Positions 24,181-36,400 are shown, counted from the stretch's first letter. The stretch is 64,000 nucleotides of DNA from Plectrocnemia conspersa (GCA_009617715.1 VTFK01000350.1:434001-498000); one strand, 5' to 3'. Notes: generated by a model not told the origin, from the sequence alone. Numbers and translations: made by a program.

Positions 24181-24440
24181 TAACATACACGCATCGATGA
24201 ATTCTTCGTCCCATAAAGGGTTCTTCCGCGCAGATCTCACGGATCAGCGATTCCGAGACTGTGGGGCGCGAATTTTGATAAATTGATATTTGCGTACGCG
24301 AATTTCACCATGCGTGAGGTGAAAAAACGCGTTAGGGATTTATGGGCGAACTTCATTCGGATATTCATAGTTTATCGCGATGGACCCTATTCGAAGGCGA
24401 TGTGCCATAGTTTTATGGTAATTGTGAGCCAAGCTGACGA
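24181..24440. promoter_or_regulatory. GC-richer island 9
   Basis: A compact CpG-rich island (words such as GGGGCGCGAATTTT, TACGCGAATTT, GATTTATGGGCG) with Hox/Caudal-like TTTATGG and CATAAA words. No frame was recognised. It is a candidate conserved noncoding element. Confidence 0.3.
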
Positions 24441-24557
24441 GCGTGAATGTAAATAAGATTTGAATGGATCGAAATGAAAGTATTTTTCTCAACAAATATA
24501 TAACATTAACACAATTTAATATGTAGAGATGGTTAAGATTATTGAAGTATCAAAATA

Positions 24558-24990
24558 CAGTATACTTTAGATTATCCGGGGTTGGGGAGGAAGTGCGGAT
24601 AATTGAAAAACACTGACTAAATTTGGTTTTAAAATGTGTATAATGTATTTACAATACAGATTATCATTTTTTTTATTCATTAAGAAATTTGTGATTCCGT
24701 TGTTTTTGAGAATCTCTCAATAATTCTTAAATATCAATACGTATTTTCTAAAAGCTTTTATATTGTTATATTTGAATCCCCATTGTTCGATGTAGTCTAA
24801 AGTTTCTACAGAATCAGTGCCTTCTCGTTAGCATCTTTTTCATTTGTATTCTCACTATTATTCTCTTCCTCTTCTGTTTGAGTGACAATAGAAACGATAT
24901 CCGCGTCGATGTTTTTCTGATTCAAATATAAGTATTTAAAATTTTTCATTAAACAGAAAATTTCAGATATATCCATGCCGCAGTCTCTTC
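24558..24990 (-). pseudogene. Tigger/Jerky-like DNA transposon end with transposase C-terminal remnant
   Basis: After a TA dinucleotide (24556-24557) the sequence begins CAGTATACTTTAGATTATCCG and continues with CGGATAATTGAAAA, in the style of Tigger/Jerky-type (pogo superfamily) terminal inverted repeats. Reading the minus strand inward, about 24740-24980 encodes an acidic run (QTEEEENNSENTNEK) and, one frameshift later, VETLDYIEQWGF. An acidic linker plus a short helix is the usual carboxyl end of such transposases. The frame is broken by stops and at least one frameshift. The second terminus was not found. The family assignment is from motif memory and is moderate. Confidence 0.45.
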
Positions 24991-25284
24991 AGAATCAAAT
25001 ACATATATTTATGTGTTAGCAAGAATATTTTTTATCAAGATTGTGCCATTTCAAATATAGTATCGTATTTTTTTTACTGAAATTGATCAAGTACCACTTT
25101 CTTCGTAATATATAAAAACAATTCATAGTAAAATACCAAAAAATTGCACTGCCTAAAAAAGTCATGTACAGTATGTACATAATTTATTTGTTGTTTTAAA
25201 TAATATTATTTAGAAATGAAATAATATTATTTAGAATTATTTAATTTACATTTCTAGTACTGGTAAACCACAATTACTAATTTC
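24991..25284. other. AT-rich spacer
   Basis: AT-rich noncoding sequence between the Tigger-like fragment and a hAT-like terminus. It may contain the decayed interior of either element. Nothing can be read in it. Confidence 0.4.
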
Positions 25285-25326
25285 AGTTGCGAGTCGCCCG
25301 CGGGGTACAAAGTTTGGCTATCCCTG
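25285..25326 (-). mobile_element. Orphan hAT-like terminus
   Basis: Read on the minus strand the segment begins CAGGGATAGCCAAACTTTG and continues into a CCCGCGGGCGACTCGC block, the usual look of a hAT terminal repeat and its GC-rich subterminal region. The matching end and an 8-bp target duplication of TTATACAG (25327-25334) were not found. Confidence 0.4.
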
Positions 25327-25379
25327 TTATACAGCTTGTGTTAATATTATATATTTTGTTTAATTCGAGCATTAAGAAG

Positions 25380-25794
25380 GCTATTAATCGTAATAGATAC
25401 TGAATACTCAGAATATTACGACATTTCGGTTACGTTACGTAATCAACAAAGACACTTCTCGTTTATCGAAAAGCCCTCTCGAACGATCGCCCTAATTAAT
25501 TGTCCTCGTCAATTTGGTACGTCAACGTTGAAGGGCGCTCTAATTTATACAAAAAAATTACGACTGTCAAGGAAAAATGGAAAAGCCCTTAATGGTGTCC
25601 CGTTTGTTTTTTCCCGCAGGGAATTTATTTAACGGCATAGCGCCTCCAGAATGTCGACGTTTTCTTTCCTGTATTATTTCTAATGTATATGAGTGTGTAT
25701 GCATTTAAATGATGTCATTTCTTCTTGAAGGAGATTTCATTGCCCCCGCTTCAAAACGAGGCAGGTCGGCGCTTATCTTTTTTGCGTCTTTTAG
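25380..25794. promoter_or_regulatory. GC-richer island 10
   Basis: A mixed GC-richer region that leads into the pyrimidine tract of the candidate exon at 25795-25840. Words include CGAACGATCGCCC and GAGGCAGGTCGGCGC. No long frame. Confidence 0.25.
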
Positions 25795-25840
25795 GACGCC
25801 TATTGTTTGCGGAACAAATTTATGCGTTCCCCGAAGACAG
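25795..25840 (+). other. Candidate 46-nt internal exon
   Basis: A pyrimidine tract ending TCTTTTTTGCGTCTTTTAG is followed by 46 nt that end in GACAG and then the donor GTAAGCAAG (25841). All three frames are open, so the segment could join coding exons (46 nt would shift the frame) or be a noncoding or cassette exon. Strand agrees with the two ratchet candidates. Nothing else supports transcription. Confidence 0.22.
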
Positions 25841-26499
25841 GTAAGCAAGTCATTTGCGGTCGAAAAGTGTCAGTAGCTGAGCTGTATAAATAAGAATTAT
25901 TTAAAAAAACTTTGAACCTTATTTAAACTATACATTTGTAAAAAAATAAGACATTTAAAAACTTGATAATTTGTAGATTTATATAAATTAATAAAAAATC
26001 AGATTTTTTAAATCCACAAATTTTAAGCGTTTTAACTACTATTAAAGTATTATAAACAAGTCTTTTAAGCGCAAAAACGAATATAAGAGGTTAACTTAAA
26101 TTATTGTTTCCCAGCAAATGTTAAAGGTTTCATAATATTTTTAAATCTGGTTATTTGTGTTCTAAAATAATAGTGTCTCTTCTTGAGAGTTTCTCGCTAA
26201 ATATGTCAAATAGAAAATCCTAATTTTTCGAAAACTCTCACAGAGTCCTTTTTTTGTTAAAAAATTATTGTATATTGTACGAATATTTTTAAATAATTAA
26301 AAGCGATGTGAATTATTTCTGAGCCATGTATTATTAATGTGTATAACAATAATATACCCATTAGTAATTCTATAAATATCTCATAATTATTCTTAATTTA
26401 CTTAATTATCCATTCAATAAGTTAAAATATGGATAAATATGTATAGTGGAAAAATAAAATATTAATGGAAATTGTGACGTTATTAACCACTTTTCCGCT
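25841..26499. other. AT-rich spacer
   Basis: AT-rich noncoding sequence; no feature was recognised. Confidence 0.5.
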
Positions 26500-26760
26500 C
26501 AAGTTTATTGTTGCTCTCATATACCCGAGCTAAAAAAAGTGAGCGAAATAAAATAATTAGATCGTTAATAATAAGCTTTTTTTCTCGGGCGCCTCGGAAA
26601 TTTCTTTAATTTTGCTCGAGGAATTTTCCGCAGGCGATGGAAATTCAACGCGGTCGCAAATGAAAGCGTGTTACGTCAGAATGTATAAGCGATAGAATAT
26701 TTTCATAACTCAAAACGAAATTAAACTGTGCGGCGGACGTAATTTCGCTTTATGTGTGTG
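26500..26760. promoter_or_regulatory. GC-richer island 11
   Basis: Island with CGGGCGCCTCGGAAATTTC and CAACGCGGTCGC-like words in AT-rich flanks and no recognised frame. It is a candidate conserved noncoding element. Confidence 0.27.
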
Positions 26761-27329
26761 TATGGGAAATTAGTACGTGTGCGTATTTTATGTGTCGTTT
26801 CATTGCTGCGCCATGTGTTCTATAATTATGATATGGAATATTACGTAAGAGTAAGATTTAGTACGTATACGTATGAGGCGTTGAGAATATTAGGGGCAGA
26901 CATCAGCCACAACATGCTATTTTTATTTTTTCATTCAGTGCGAAAGCTTAGGAATTATTCGTAGAAACTATATTTTATCAGTAAATCATTTCATTTTGAT
27001 GTACAGTTTTCGGCGATTACGTTTGCTTTTGACTGTACATTTTATTTAAAGTGATTATAGTTCTTTCATAATTATATTTGGTGGAATATCATACAGCACA
27101 AATCCCACTGGAAAATTGTGTTAGAAATATATTCTCACAGCGCTTGTAAATATTGCTTTAGGCGTTTCTCTGCTTTCAGCAACTAGATATTCTCACTGGG
27201 TCAGAGGGTGAGCACTACTGTACCAGCTTCAAAGAACATAATTTCCATGTTAGTGATAGTGATGTGGAAATAGGATAACGTACATCTTTATTTGTTATAT
27301 AAGGCTTTAATTAATAATATTCAAAGTTA
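26761..27329. other. Spacer
   Basis: Mixed noncoding sequence; the 70-codon frame at 26752-26964 has no domain. Nothing else was recognised. Confidence 0.45.
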
Positions 27330-27800
27330 TCATTATCACACCAAATGGACTTACCGACTTAATCCGTCAATCGCTTTATAATGGCGCTAAATGGATTTGT
27401 TGAAATTTCATAACGGTCGCACACGTTTCAAATAACATTTCGGCTCGTTTTCGCTACTATGGCTTTCCGTACTAATTAATTAATCAGGGATCATCCCCAC
27501 CGAAGCGTGTATTTTGTCTGGTTTCCCGTCGATTTCGCTAAAATCTCGCCGAAACCTGCTATCGGAGATTACACACTATTGACGCTTCAATTATGAACTC
27601 GTCCCTTTTACCTTTCAAAAACTCGTTTTTGTCGCTGTTGTCTCAACGTTTTATTTGTAACGAGAGTTTCCGCCGCAGACAATACAGGTCCGAGTCGTGT
27701 TTTGTCAATTTTTATGCGATAGACAGACTCCTTTGTCTGGGAGGAGCTTTTGCAAGCTTTCAAAATTTCCGGATCGCGCTCTAAAGGATAACGCGTTTGT
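27330..27800. promoter_or_regulatory. GC-richer island 12
   Basis: CpG-rich island rich in TTAAT/ATTA cores (for example ACTAATTAATTAATC near 27470). Frames of 63 and 66 codons overlap on opposite strands at 27593-27808 and carry no recognised domain. The homeodomain-type cores suggest an enhancer; this is inferred. Confidence 0.3.
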
Positions 27801-28974
27801 AAAGCCATCTCCTGCTAATGTTGTTTATTTTTATATTTTTTTATACGCTTATACCGTGTGATAATAAACTTGTGAGATGCTCTCGGAATAAACTCGCATT
27901 CATATTCAGACGCGAGAATCGTATTATTCGAGAAACTCGAACCTATGAGGGATTCTATAAAATCTGTTTTTATATCAGCGGTATCAGAAACTAATAAAAG
28001 CAGGGGTTATAAAAGTGCTTTTATTTCTTGTTTCTTATACACACATTTATTTGTATATAAAATAGTATATACATATGCAAATATTGCGCATAAATATTTT
28101 ATCTTATTTTATGTAAATAATAATTGCGATAGCTTTTGATATTTTTCTGGGAAAAATCCAATTAAACATTCCGATTCATCTAATTAAAACTATGTTATTG
28201 ATATACAATAGTACTTATGTATAATATAAGAAATGTCTAAATAAAAAGATATTCTATATCTATAAATTTTGCTGGTATTTAGATTCCATTTAATTTATTG
28301 TTACCACTTATGTTTTATTGAATAATATTAAAAATAGCTCTAAAGTATATCTACTTTATTGAAATAAACGATTTATATCCGTATCATTATGAATGTATAC
28401 AATGAAATATTACTTATAGAAAACTAACACATAATTTGACTAAATTAAAATTTGTCTTCCAATGCACGTAAAATTTCATGTTATCTAGACAAATATTGTA
28501 ACTTTTTATTTTATTTATTATTCATAATAAAAAGCCGTTATGTTTAGTATTTATTAAATAATATTTGTCATATTTAAGTGCATATATAATTTTATGCATG
28601 TTTTAATTCAAGATTTACATAATTAAATGTAAGCTTTTTAAAATGATAATTTTATGCGTGACAAAACATAAATATTTTATTAAGTTTGCATACATGTATG
28701 CTAATATTATATCAACAATTTTATTATTAAATTAATATTGCCTATAAAATACGATATATGATTTTTTTTATCATGTATGTATATATTGTAATTTACATTT
28801 ATGAACATGTTAATATATATATTTATTGTACCGTTCCTTTAATCTTTAAGCAATATAGATATAAAGTCTAATAAAAACGCGATAGCTTTATTTAATTCAA
28901 TCAAAGAAGGATTATCTTATACTGTAACAGATTCAACAATCTGGAGCGATGGTCTCAAATGAAAAATTGTCGAA
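27801..28974. other. AT-rich desert
   Basis: One of the most AT-rich stretches of the window. Nothing was recognised. Confidence 0.55.
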
Positions 28975-29195
28975 AGCAATGAAATTTAAAGCAAACGTTG
29001 CGGTTGTATGGTAATTTTTATATTTCTGTTTATTCGTCGGTGTTGAGAAAAATACTGTTAGCATTTTTGCATCGTCAAACTTTCGCGAAAGAGATTTTCA
29101 GTTCAAATTCTCAAAGCTCGTCGACGAAAGCTCATTTTCAACAGGCGCCGCAGCTTTGTCGAAACTTTCTCAAAGGCATCGCCTGATATTGCCGC
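28975..29195. promoter_or_regulatory. GC-richer island 13
   Basis: Short island with CTTTCGCGAAAGAG, AGCTCGTCGACGAAAGC and CAGGCGCCGCAGC words. The plus-strand 62-codon frame has no domain. It is a candidate regulatory element. Confidence 0.25.
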
Positions 29196-31895
29196 TAAAA
29201 ACACGTACGATTTTACACAAATACTATTCAGATTGACGGTCGTAAATCATCAAACACACTCATAGAATTTTTATGTGATTCTAGTTTGATTTATACGAGT
29301 ATATGATAGATTGCTACAAAAGTTCTTAACTGAAAGTTAGGAAATCCCTTGCTAAAATTGATGAATTAAAATTATACTACACACAAAAGTGTAATGCAAG
29401 GTGAAATATGAGTATTAATTAAATTTGTAAAATATATCAATGATTTATTATTTTCGATAGCAGTATTTAAATTCTGTTTTAGGATTAATGATTATATAAT
29501 AATAAACATCTGTTCATTAATATTTTTTGCTTAATATTATGTAATTTTCAATTATAACTTAGGGTTTCGTAGATTTGATATTTCACGTTATTTGGCTAAC
29601 ATTTATATGAATGATCTCATTTTTCTCTTGTGTTTATTTTTTATCAAAAAATAATAATTGATCGATTGAAAGTGGCGACCGCTTTAAATCACTTGATAAA
29701 TATTTTCCCATTCGGTAGAAATTGATCATGATCTATATTCCTACAATTTACTAGATGAACAGTTATAGGATGATTCTATTGATTTGCGGGAAAATCAAGT
29801 TATTGAATAGAAGTTTTGTTTTGGATTTATGGCGCAGTGAATCAAAAAAAAAAAAAATGCTGAGCCACTTCTTTAGCTGATAATAAATCACTAATTGCTA
29901 TCGACTTTTTATTTCCATATATTTTATTTTGTTTTCAGTGATTTCTTAACTTAATTCTACCATATTCTGTCTATAACTATACTTAAATGTATTTAATAAA
30001 TGCAGGTGTATGCTTGTGATTGAGACAGAGTATGAAATCATTGGACCATGGTGTACAAGTGGACAATATATACACAGATTTTAAAAAGGCAATTACGGTT
30101 TACTTGTAGAAAAATCGGATTTTCTGAAGGTCTTACGAAGTTATTCTTATATTACTTGCCCGATTAATACTAGTTTGTCAAGTATGCAATACTGTCTTGT
30201 ATTTTCCTACTGTAATATACTATTTGCGCAAGTTAGAATTATTATGAATATTACATATATACATTAAATAAATAGTTGATACTTATATTTAATATTATAC
30301 ATTTTGATTTTGATCCTATTAAATTAATTGAAAATCATATAAAATAGCGCCGTAGCGCGAATTAAATTAATTCACACTGATATTCATTCCCGAGTTTTAT
30401 CTGAAGCTATTGATTCGGTTACTATTTTTGTTATTTCAATTTGACTGTATGAAACATAAACCCATTTATTTTCAATTTGTAAGCATTGACTTTTGAGCTC
30501 TAATTTACCGTGCTGCCTATTTATTATTAATGTTATTTCTGCTTTTAAATATTTGCCTAATTGGAAATAAAATATGAATATCCGAATCCTTATCAGTTGA
30601 TCTCCAGTTACATTATATTATTATTATTCTGGATAACATTATTACGTTATATAATAATAACAAAGAGCACCCAAAACGTAAACATCTTGTCATTTTATTA
30701 TTTGGGCGACAGTAATGAAAAATAATATATAAGGTCTCTCTCCGATTGTAACATATTTTTTTGATCTTTTTCGCCTGATTACGCTCACACAATACTTTGA
30801 GACTGAATAAATCTTAACCCTTGTTGAAACACTGATATCATATTAATTAGGGATTGGCCCACAGCGCACCTGCTACACTTTGCCGATAAATATTTTACAA
30901 AAAGTGAACCCTTTTTTCAGCAAGGAGAAAAGAAGCCACTTTTTATGTCCGTCACGCGAGCAAAAGCTATCAGATCTGCGACAGGGTGGAAATACTGATA
31001 CACCGTTATCAAAATACACGCCTTATACCCTTTTGGGGGATGAGGTAGAAAACTTTTACAAAGAGGCAATTTGGACACATTAAAAGCGAAAGCCGACAAG
31101 ATTTATACACTTTAATAAATAAAATCTGTATCTTTGTTCGATCTAATGTTTCAACTTTACAAGGCGTTTAATAAAATATGTATTTTATAATAGCATAGAG
31201 ATTTTTATCTCACGTTTTTACAATTCCACATTAAAAAAATAATTATTTTAAATTATAATAAAGATGGACTGAATTTGTTAAATTGATTGGTGTCGTTCAC
31301 ACTCGTGTGAATTTAGAGTTTTTTTTTTTGAATCTGTATTTCCACGTCAAGTCTACTTTTTCGATCAATAGTTGGCGTTGCTCGGGGAGTTGCGAGCATC
31401 AGGCGGTGGGCGGCGGGCCCGCCCAAGGGATGGACAGGGAAAGAAAACGCAAGAGGGTGGGTCAATAAAATGTGGGGTTTATAAACTTTTCCAATATAAC
31501 TCATCAACGCCGGTGGGCGTTCTCACCTGTCATAAATACCTTGATCTTCTTACCGATGTTTGTTGTTTAACGTTAGATTTATAAGTATATATCACTGGGA
31601 AAATATGTTTTCAAAAATGTACACATTCATCAACTGAAAAAAATATTTTATGTCAATTTTGTGTACCACATGGCAACAGATTTGATACGAAAAATCATAA
31701 TAACTCTTGACTTTGGATATTAAAACGCATACGCGTTAATCATTTGATTGTCAGTAATAACTACAAAATTTAGTATATCATAAAAATTAAAAAAATATAT
31801 TATCAAGAAAATAATTACTATTAATATTATGAAGCATATATACGATTGTAATCTTATAGTTATATATTTATTATTAATTAATATCGCATCTTAAC
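29196..31895. other. AT-rich spacer with two small islands
   Basis: AT-rich noncoding sequence with two small mixed-composition islands at about 30850-31085 and 31360-31560 (the latter with GGGCGGCGGGCCCGCCC). Short frames there overlap on both strands and are unrecognised. No transposon end was seen. Confidence 0.4.
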
Positions 31896-31899
31896 TTAA

Positions 31900-32140
31900 C
31901 CCTTTGAACGCGTTATCAAAAATAATATTTTATTGTTTTTTTTTTTTTTGAAAAATGCAAATTTTACCTTGATACTGTGTTTAAATGTTCTGATTTTTTA
32001 ATTTTTATTCATTTAAAATGATATTTTATGTTTATTCACAAAAAAAAGTTTTTTCTTGAAAAGCATTTTTTTACTGATTTTTGCGTAAAGAGATAAAAAA
32101 ATCAATTGGGCGACTTTAGTCGCTTTCCGCGTTCAAAGGG
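31900..32140. mobile_element. piggyBac-like nonautonomous element (MITE)
   Basis: The 241-bp unit begins CCCTTTGAACGCG and ends with the exact inverted complement. It is preceded by TTAA (31896-31899) and followed by CTAA (32141-32144), a one-base decay of the TTAA target duplication that piggyBac elements use. The interior is AT-rich with no transposase. TIRs that start CCC plus a TTAA target are diagnostic of the superfamily. Confidence 0.8.
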
Positions 32141-33120
32141 CTAATTATAAATTACAATAAGTAAAACATACCTACAATTTCTATCGAGTAACATTAGTTT
32201 AAAACTGTCTTTTTTGTTGTTGCTAATATCGATAGTTTGTAATCACTAGCCTTGTTTCATATTTTTTAAATTTTACAGTAAGTAATTCATTGTTAAGAAA
32301 ACCAAATATTATAATTGGTTTAATTCGTAGATTTCTAAGTAAGTTTATTTTAAATTGATAATAATAATTTTATGGATTTTAATTACTTCTTTTATATACA
32401 CTTTTTGATTTTCCCATAAGTACACTACTAGTTTTAAATAAAAAAGTACAGTGGAACCTTGGATAGAAAAAGGTATTTGTAGCAAATGTTCTACTTATGA
32501 TTTTTTTACAAATGTAATGTTATTATGACAATATATTTTTTATTATTCAAATTTTGAAGATTATCTAAGTAGCTACATTATTATAAAAATTTATGCGAAC
32601 TTGGACTGATTTAATTTATTAAAAGATAAATAATTTATAAAAGATTTACTTACGTATAATTATGTGTACTTCAAAGTATTGTATTTTCCTTTTTCCAGCT
32701 TCGTGTTTCAGTCAAACGAGTTGCGTTATATAAACGCGTAAAATTCAAACTTTTAATTAGTAATTGCGTATTTTATTAATTGCACGTCATTTCTATATAT
32801 TTGTTTAAAAACAGGGCTTACGCGAAAAATTTTACTTGATTATTTAACTAAAGGTTCTAAGGCAAGAAAAAGTTCGGTAGCAATACACTTAGTTTTGAAA
32901 TTTGAACTTGTATTTTATAATTTATAGTAAAAATAATTTTGCTTGTAGGAATGGATAATTAAATATATAAACAATTTTATTGCTATATTATTTATTTTTA
33001 GCAAATATATTTTTGAGCTTTACAGGAAGAGTAATTATATTTAATGCTGAATCATTTCGTAATGTATTCTGTTCAATGGTATGTAAAGGCATTTGTACAA
33101 TTTATTTAATTGAAAAGAAC
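32141..33120. other. AT-rich spacer with a Tigger-like half end
   Basis: AT-rich noncoding sequence. At 32447-32465 a TA followed by CAGTGGAACCTTGGATA resembles a Tigger/mariner-type terminus, but no inverted partner was found downstream. Otherwise nothing was recognised. Confidence 0.4.
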
Positions 33121-33180
33121 ATGTTACATTTAAAGAGCTTAAATATTAATATCATATTTTCAGGTAAAATAAGTTTAAAT
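33121..33180 (+). promoter_or_regulatory. Weak recursive-splice-like site
   Basis: ATATCATATTTTCAG (ending 33163) is followed directly by GTAAAATAAG. It has the acceptor-donor fusion of a ratchet point, but the pyrimidine tract is broken and GTAAAA is a weak donor. It is recorded because it is on the same strand as the two strong sites. Confidence 0.15.
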
Positions 33181-34299
33181 ATAAATAAATTAATTCTCTT
33201 AAAACCTAATTTGAAAACATATTTATAACAAGAATATGTTAATACGTTACTGTAATTGATATATTTAGTATTCATATAAAAGTGCAGTTAACATATTATT
33301 CCCTTGTCAGTTCTATATCTTGCAGCCGTTTTTGAGCAATGTGATTATTTGAAAGAGTATACGAGACTTATTTTAGAGGATATTATAACACATTTTCGAT
33401 ATAAACGTCAGTTAACATGTTCTCGCCTTGGGGTCTTTAAATGTTTGCCTCATACATTTTCTCATGCATTAGTAAAATGGAAATTTAATGCACACTATAT
33501 ATTTTTCGTTGTTAATCTCACGCGAACAACTTCGTGTCGAAAGTAATCGCGTTGAATAATTTATAAGTTTCCCAATCAAAGCGCCGCTTCTATGTCAACC
33601 GCTCACTTATTTATACATTAAAAAGCGGTATCTATTAGACCCATATGTATGAAGGTGTACTTACTTGTTTTCTTGTCCAGAAGCCCGGACGGATCAATAT
33701 AAATTCAGAATTTAATCACGAGCGATCTTCCTTACAGTATGGACACGGAAACGAAGCTTCCAACTAGATGTATGGTTAACTCGCCAAGATTTATTACTAG
33801 AATGTGTAGTGATCGCCGGAATAAATTCTCAGGAATTTTAACCGTTTCCTACTAGGTGAATAGAAACATTTGCCACGCGCTACTGCAAGATAGCATCTCT
33901 AAAGAGAATAATCCAAGAGACACAAACAAATCGATTATGCCCATCTATGGTATATTCACAGACACAATAAATATTTTGATGTTTTTCCGATTTGTGCGTA
34001 AACATGTTATTGTCTGTGTTTGTTAATAATAATCTCGCTCGAGTGTTATTGATGTTTGTTTATTTTTCGCTTTCATAAAGCTCAATTTTAATATGAAAAG
34101 GGATCAGCAGCGCTTATGACGATACCAGTTGTTCAATTATGCTGATTTTGCTTAAAGGCTATTTATGGTCGTTAACTGATTTTTTAATAAATTACTCCCG
34201 TTTTAATTTTAGATTAAAAAAATACCATTAAGCGTTGCTTTTAAAGGTCAAATGAAACGGAATTTTATCATCTGACTAGCTTATTTATTTTCACCAGTA
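33181..34299. other. Spacer
   Basis: Mixed noncoding sequence; somewhat GC-richer at about 33560-33930. The open frame at 33304-33546 begins with a non-ATG codon and has no known domain. Confidence 0.45.
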
Positions 34300-34640
34300 T
34301 ATCATTAAGGTAGAAAACGCACGTCAGTCCTTTTTGTTCCCAATCTCTTTTCCTTCTGTTTTTGGCATGTTCGAGCTTTCTCTTTCTTAATGCTCCTCGA
34401 GGGAGTTTGTCGATCTTTTTCTCTTTTTTTTTTTGTTCCCTACTGCCGGTTTTTCAGTTTGAACACTTACTCTCCCCGCTTTTGATAATTCCCGATTAAA
34501 ACTTTCTTGAGGTCAGGCGGAAATTTCGTTGACGGATAACGCAAATTTAGGAAATGGAAACCCTACTCTTTCTTTAGCTATCTTTGGTGTATAATAATGG
34601 CTAAAACGATTCCGTCGAGAGTTTATTGCCGAAAGTTGGC
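34300..34640. promoter_or_regulatory. Pyrimidine-rich, GC-richer island 14
   Basis: Strikingly pyrimidine-rich on the plus strand (CTCTTTTCCTTCTGTTTTTG, then CTTTTTCTC and poly-T runs), followed by mixed GC sequence. No frame was recognised. It could be a polypyrimidine-rich intronic control region or a simple composition bias. Confidence 0.25.
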
Positions 34641-35161
34641 TTAGCGGACATAGAAATCGCTTTATTATATAAAAATATCTATGGCAGTATTTTTATGTTT
34701 ACTTATTCAAGATTATCCTAAATTACTGGCACTCATAAATCGTAAGCGTATTTTTTTATAAAAAATAAATATAAAGTTTGTATAGTATGTACATAATTTT
34801 TTTTATTTTTCAATCTTAATGTATGTTCAAATAATACCCATTTATTAAAGTGATTCAAGTACGATAATGCCTATAAGTTTTCCCATGTAAATTGCATGCT
34901 TTTTATTTGGATTAGATCAGCGAACTCCGCAACTCGAAAAGCAATTTCGTGCGGCCAACCACTAGCTAAATTACATATAATAAAAATTTTCGCGGACGAC
35001 CTTTTTCAGGTCACTAACTAAAATCTAGATTATTAGAACCAGTCAATTTATTCATTCATTAAAGTAATTTTTATTAAAATATTTAACGGATAACCATTTT
35101 CGCGTTACCTAACGGTGCACGCGTTCAAAATTTTTATTTATATATTTTTGTTAGTTACAAC
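34641..35161. other. AT-rich spacer
   Basis: AT-rich noncoding sequence up to the terminus of repeat D; nothing was recognised. Confidence 0.5.
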
Positions 35162-35590
35162 CAGGCCTGCCGAGAGGAGAGGGAAGAGAGGTGAAATTCC
35201 CAAGGCCCGTTCCCCTTGAGGGGCCTGAAATCATATCAAGAATATATTTATAAAAAAGTAATAATGAATCTGAACTAAACTAGAGTTGTTTGAGATGTAT
35301 TTTAGGTATGAGTACCTTCAGCTCTTTTTATACATACAATAAATAAAAGGAGCGGAACAATGCCTTCAAAAGCACCCACTTTCTTGGTGGTACTTTCACA
35401 ATAAACATTATTATTCAAAGTGACAGATTGTTGTTTTATAACGCGGCTCCTTTGTGTTAAAATTTGTTTGCAAATTATTGTTGACTTTATTGCATTTTAA
35501 ACGTTTAAAAAATATTAGATATGAGAGTATAAATTTACTGCTACCTATTTATATTCAACGAATGTAAATAGGTAGTTGCTTTATTCGATT
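35162..35590 (-). repeat. Dispersed repeat D, copy 2
   Basis: Inverted counterpart of 15781-16231. Its terminus starts CAGGCCTGCCGAGAGG and runs into GGGCCTGAAAT, a GC-rich end typical of DNA transposons with CAG starts. Internal landmarks (GTGCTTTTGAAGGCA on the minus strand, AACGTTTAAAAAATATTAG on the plus) agree with copy 1. No transposase frame and no second terminus were found. Confidence 0.7.
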
Positions 35591-35783
35591 TTCACTCGTA
35601 ATATTGTTATCAAAAGATAATCAAGCGTTTTCACCGAGATGGCACGGTTTTATTGCTTTTATTGGTAGTTTTGTTTCATATTTCTCATTGAAGTGATTCA
35701 GTACGGCCAAGTTCAGGCATAACCTTTCAGAATTTCGGGTCCTATAAATAAAAAAAAGATAAATAAAAATCTACTGCGTGGTC

Positions 35784-35806
35784 TTACGGACTACGCTATT
35801 CCGGCT
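35784..35806 (-). repeat. SINE head fragment
   Basis: A 20-nt block identical to part of the tRNA-like head at 2440-2512 (A-box region), in the same orientation. The B box is not recognisable, so this is a fragment. Confidence 0.45.
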
Positions 35807-36331
35807 TTTAAGTTGTATTTGGCACCGACCGTTATAGTTTTGTTTGTGTTTTTTTGAAGTGCTTTAAAATTGGTGCTGGATATAATTTAATAAATATATC
35901 CAGCTAAAAGATACGCTATCTTTACGATAAAGCAGAAGGGAAAAAACGTCGTTTTATACGCTTTCAGCAAGCTCTTTTGATTATTTTCTTCGCAACGATT
36001 ACGCTTGGTCCTGATATTTTAAATTTTTTTTTAGCTTCCGAGTCGAATAAATTTACATTTTGATATTCACATTTTTATATTATATAACATTATACTCACT
36101 AGTAAAGCCTTTGAAATATAAACTGAAAGTATATTATATAATACAAATACATATTTTCAATTGCGAATTGCGACTAACTTTAGAGCGTTACATACGGATC
36201 TGTTTGTTTCTTATAATAATTAATATTAAAAGTTATATTATAATTGTTTGCGTATTTATTTATTAAATTGATGGGTTTTCTTTTATTTTATTTATCTTGT
36301 TTCAAATTATATGTTCGTATACATTTTGACA
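35807..36331. other. AT-rich spacer
   Basis: AT-rich noncoding sequence; the 68-codon frame at 36060-36266 is unrecognised. Confidence 0.45.
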
Positions 36332-36400
36332 CAGCGATGGCGCAGTAGTTAAATACCAAATATTGTTATTGGGCAGAAGGTCATTTTAATAATTTGCGCT
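36332..36400 (+). repeat. Possible SINE head
   Basis: CAGCGATGGCGCAGTAGTTAAA has a good A-box-like core (TGGCGCAGTAGTT) in a tRNA-like start, but the B box is not clear. Either a decayed SINE head or chance. Confidence 0.3.
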
